The position numbers and the translations under genes are program-made. From Cohnella cholangitidis (lineage in GTDB: Bacteria > Bacillota > Bacilli > Paenibacillales > Paenibacillaceae), in NCBI RefSeq assembly GCF_014107495.1, contig NZ_CP041969.1, positions 5,505,501 through 5,569,500 on the forward strand: DNA of 64,000 nt, given 5' to 3'. How positions within the stretch are numbered: position 1 is the first letter of the stretch; each line of letters starts with the position of its first letter. This document shows positions 62,987-64,000 of this stretch, in pieces. The notes below the pieces were generated by a model, which searched no databases, was not told the DNA's origin, and saw only the letters and a program-made list of their open reading frames with translations.

Positions 62987-63644
62987 CGTCAAGGTGTGGA
63001 TCGTCGAGGATGATCAAGATTGGTTACGCGGCTTATGCGCTTATTTGGGCTCGCAGCAGGGAATAGAAGTCATCTTCACCGCCGACAATCCGGAAGACGT
63101 TCGGCTTGCCTTGGTCGGGGACGCGAATGCGGGCGCGGCGGACGTCGTGTTAATGGATATAATGCTGGACGGGGTTCCGGCCGGAATCGCGTTAGCGGAA
63201 GAAGTAACGCTCGCGACGGGAGCTAGAGTGATCATGCTAACCTCGATGGAGGAGAAGGAGCTTATTTTCCGTTCCTTCCAAGCGGGCGCGATCGACTATC
63301 AAATCAAATCGGAGTTCGAGTCGTTGCCAACGGCTATCGTCGCCGCTGCACGCCGCGAAGCTCCGATCAGCTCGTTAGCAGCCGAACAGATGCGCGAGGA
63401 GTTTCGTCGGTTGAAGAAGCTGGAACGCGAGTTCGAAGTTAAGAAAATGCAGGATCTCATTACCCCATCCGAGTTAGAGCTGCTTAAGCTCGTCGACCAA
63501 GGCTACACGCAAACCGAGATCGCCGGCCGGCTTGTCGTCTCGATCCGCACCGTCAAAAACCACATCAACCACATCCTCAAGAAGCTAGGCTCCAAAGGCT
63601 CCAAGGAAGCGGCGGAAGCGGCTAAGGAGAAGGGGTTGTTCTAG
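62979..63644 (+). CDS. NarL/LuxR-type response regulator
   Basis: 221 aa. Receiver (VWIVEDDQDWLRGLCAYLGS, phospho-acceptor Asp in VVLMDIMLDGVPAG, IMLTSMEEKELI, IDYQIKSEFES) and a C-terminal LuxR helix-turn-helix (LVDQGYTQTEIAGRLVVSIR, TVKNHINHILKKLGSKG). The Pro after the switch Lys is replaced by SE, as often in this subgroup. Coupled by overlap to the kinase; RBS GGAGG eight bases before ATG. Targets unknown; no neighbour fits clearly. Confidence 0.92.
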   Translation: MANVKVWIVEDDQDWLRGLCAYLGSQQGIEVIFTADNPEDVRLALVGDANAGAADVVLMDIMLDGVPAGIALAEEVTLATGARVIMLTSMEEKELIFRSFQAGAIDYQIKSEFESLPTAIVAAARREAPISSLAAEQMREEFRRLKKLEREFEVKKMQDLITPSELELLKLVDQGYTQTEIAGRLVVSIRTVKNHINHILKKLGSKGSKEAAEAAKEKGLF

Positions 63645-63653
63645 TTAGGGTCG

Positions 63654-63857
63654 TATGTTTTAGTACGATTTAACCCGAGTGAGTCGTGCTAATTGGCTTC
63701 CAAGTATGTTTTCGTACGGTTTAACCCGAGTGAGTCGTGCTAGCTGGCTTCCAAGTATGTTTTCGTACGATTTAACCCGAGTAATTCGTGTTAATTCGCC
63801 ACCAAGCATGTTTGCGTACGATTTAACCCGAGTAAATCGTGTTAATTTTCCCCCCAA
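63654..63857. repeat. 51-bp tandem array E
   Basis: Units start TATGTTTT (or CATGTTTG) at 63654, 63705, 63756 and 63807: spacing exactly 51 bp. Each holds the word TTTAACCCGAGT; unit 4 has perfect arms ACGATTTA and TAAATCGT around ACCCGAG, earlier units with G-U-type changes. Directly follows the response-regulator stop (9 bp). Confidence 0.88.
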
Positions 63858-63936
63858 CCAATCGTTCCCAAGTAGAACTCCTTATCATCCCTACAAAACA
63901 TAGCCAGATGAATAAGGTTAAGCGAACCGCTCCGAG

Positions 63937-63971
63937 GGTACCAAATAAAGTTGGTACTATTTTTTTTGCGC
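63937..63971 (+). promoter_or_regulatory. GTAC-type dyad followed by a T-run (operator or terminator)
   Basis: GTACCAA-ATAAAG-TTGGTAC followed by TATTTTTTTT: formally a terminator for the kinase/regulator pair (though ~290 nt away), and also a near copy of the dyad at 38731. The last 30 bp of the window contain no start codon I can assign. Confidence 0.5.
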
Positions 63972-64000
63972 CGATTTTCTAGAATGAAGGTGTAAAAGGG

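Overview
The window (64 kb, GC roughly in the low-to-mid 50s by eye) looks like chromosomal DNA of a Gram-positive, spore-former-type bacterium of the Paenibacillaceae (Paenibacillus/Cohnella-like). The reasons are YesM/YesN two-component pairs beside sugar ABC transporters and GH43 enzymes, an S-layer (SLH) surface protein, copper-amine-oxidase-N 'stalk' domains, LRR/FIVAR repeats, strong AGGAGG-type ribosome binding sites with frequent TTG/GTG starts, and a Bacillus-type Fur box. I saw no rRNA or tRNA genes, insertion sequence, prophage or CRISPR array.

Layout. 1-4.1 kb: end of a YesN-type regulator followed by two plant-polysaccharide glycosidases. 4.1-5 kb: a graveyard with a YD/RHS-repeat fragment and a decayed AraC-type gene. 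5-10.1 kb: one very large SLH-anchored LRR/FIVAR protein, broken in its repeats. 10.2-12.3 kb: a relic SLH tail abutting a DUF2239-DUF1330-alpha/beta hydrolase operon with a dyad-operator promoter. 12.5-17.2 kb: VOC protein, ECF sigma factor, foldase, FMN reductase, unknown gene. 17.2-25.3 kb (minus strand): sensor kinase, AraC regulator, two permeases, sugar-binding lipoprotein and GH43, a complete xylan/arabinan-oligosaccharide sensing, uptake and cleavage locus. 25.6-31.5 kb: membrane hydrolase, TerC-type exporter and a Fur-boxed efeUOB iron-uptake operon. 31.5-38.7 kb: chemoreceptor, NrtR-like Nudix protein with pncB (NAD), DegV, a coupled pair of secreted proteins, a lipoprotein. 38.8-46.7 kb: YiaA/B-type membrane protein, then a cobalamin riboswitch with terminator and the cobT-cobQ-cobD-cobU-cobS-cbiZ-cbiB lower-ligand assembly and salvage operon (no corrin-ring genes). 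46.7-54.5 kb: a divergent SRAP protein, an MHYT hybrid kinase/receiver/HD-GYP signalling cluster, WrbA, an oxidoreductase, thymidine kinase. 55-63.7 kb: a LacI regulator with a matching operator in front of a giant secreted DUF5695/LamG/discoidin protein, an esterase, and a second kinase/regulator pair.

Two things stand out. (1) Five intergenic spacers (A 14.2, B 15.6, C 47.5, D 54.6, E 63.7 kb) hold short arrays with different sequences but the same 50-51 bp period and a hairpin in each unit. I know of no named family that fits, and it is the best candidate for an undescribed element class. (2) At least seven genes are broken, six of them by an indel that a single-base change in or next to a short homopolymer would repair (yesN-like, DUF2239, the 37.2-kb secreted gene, the 38.2-kb lipoprotein, cobT, cobQ). 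The seventh (FIVAR gene) lacks 7 and 4 bases in two otherwise 240-bp repeats. This pattern looks more like unpolished sequence than real gene decay, so these genes should be treated as probably intact in the organism.
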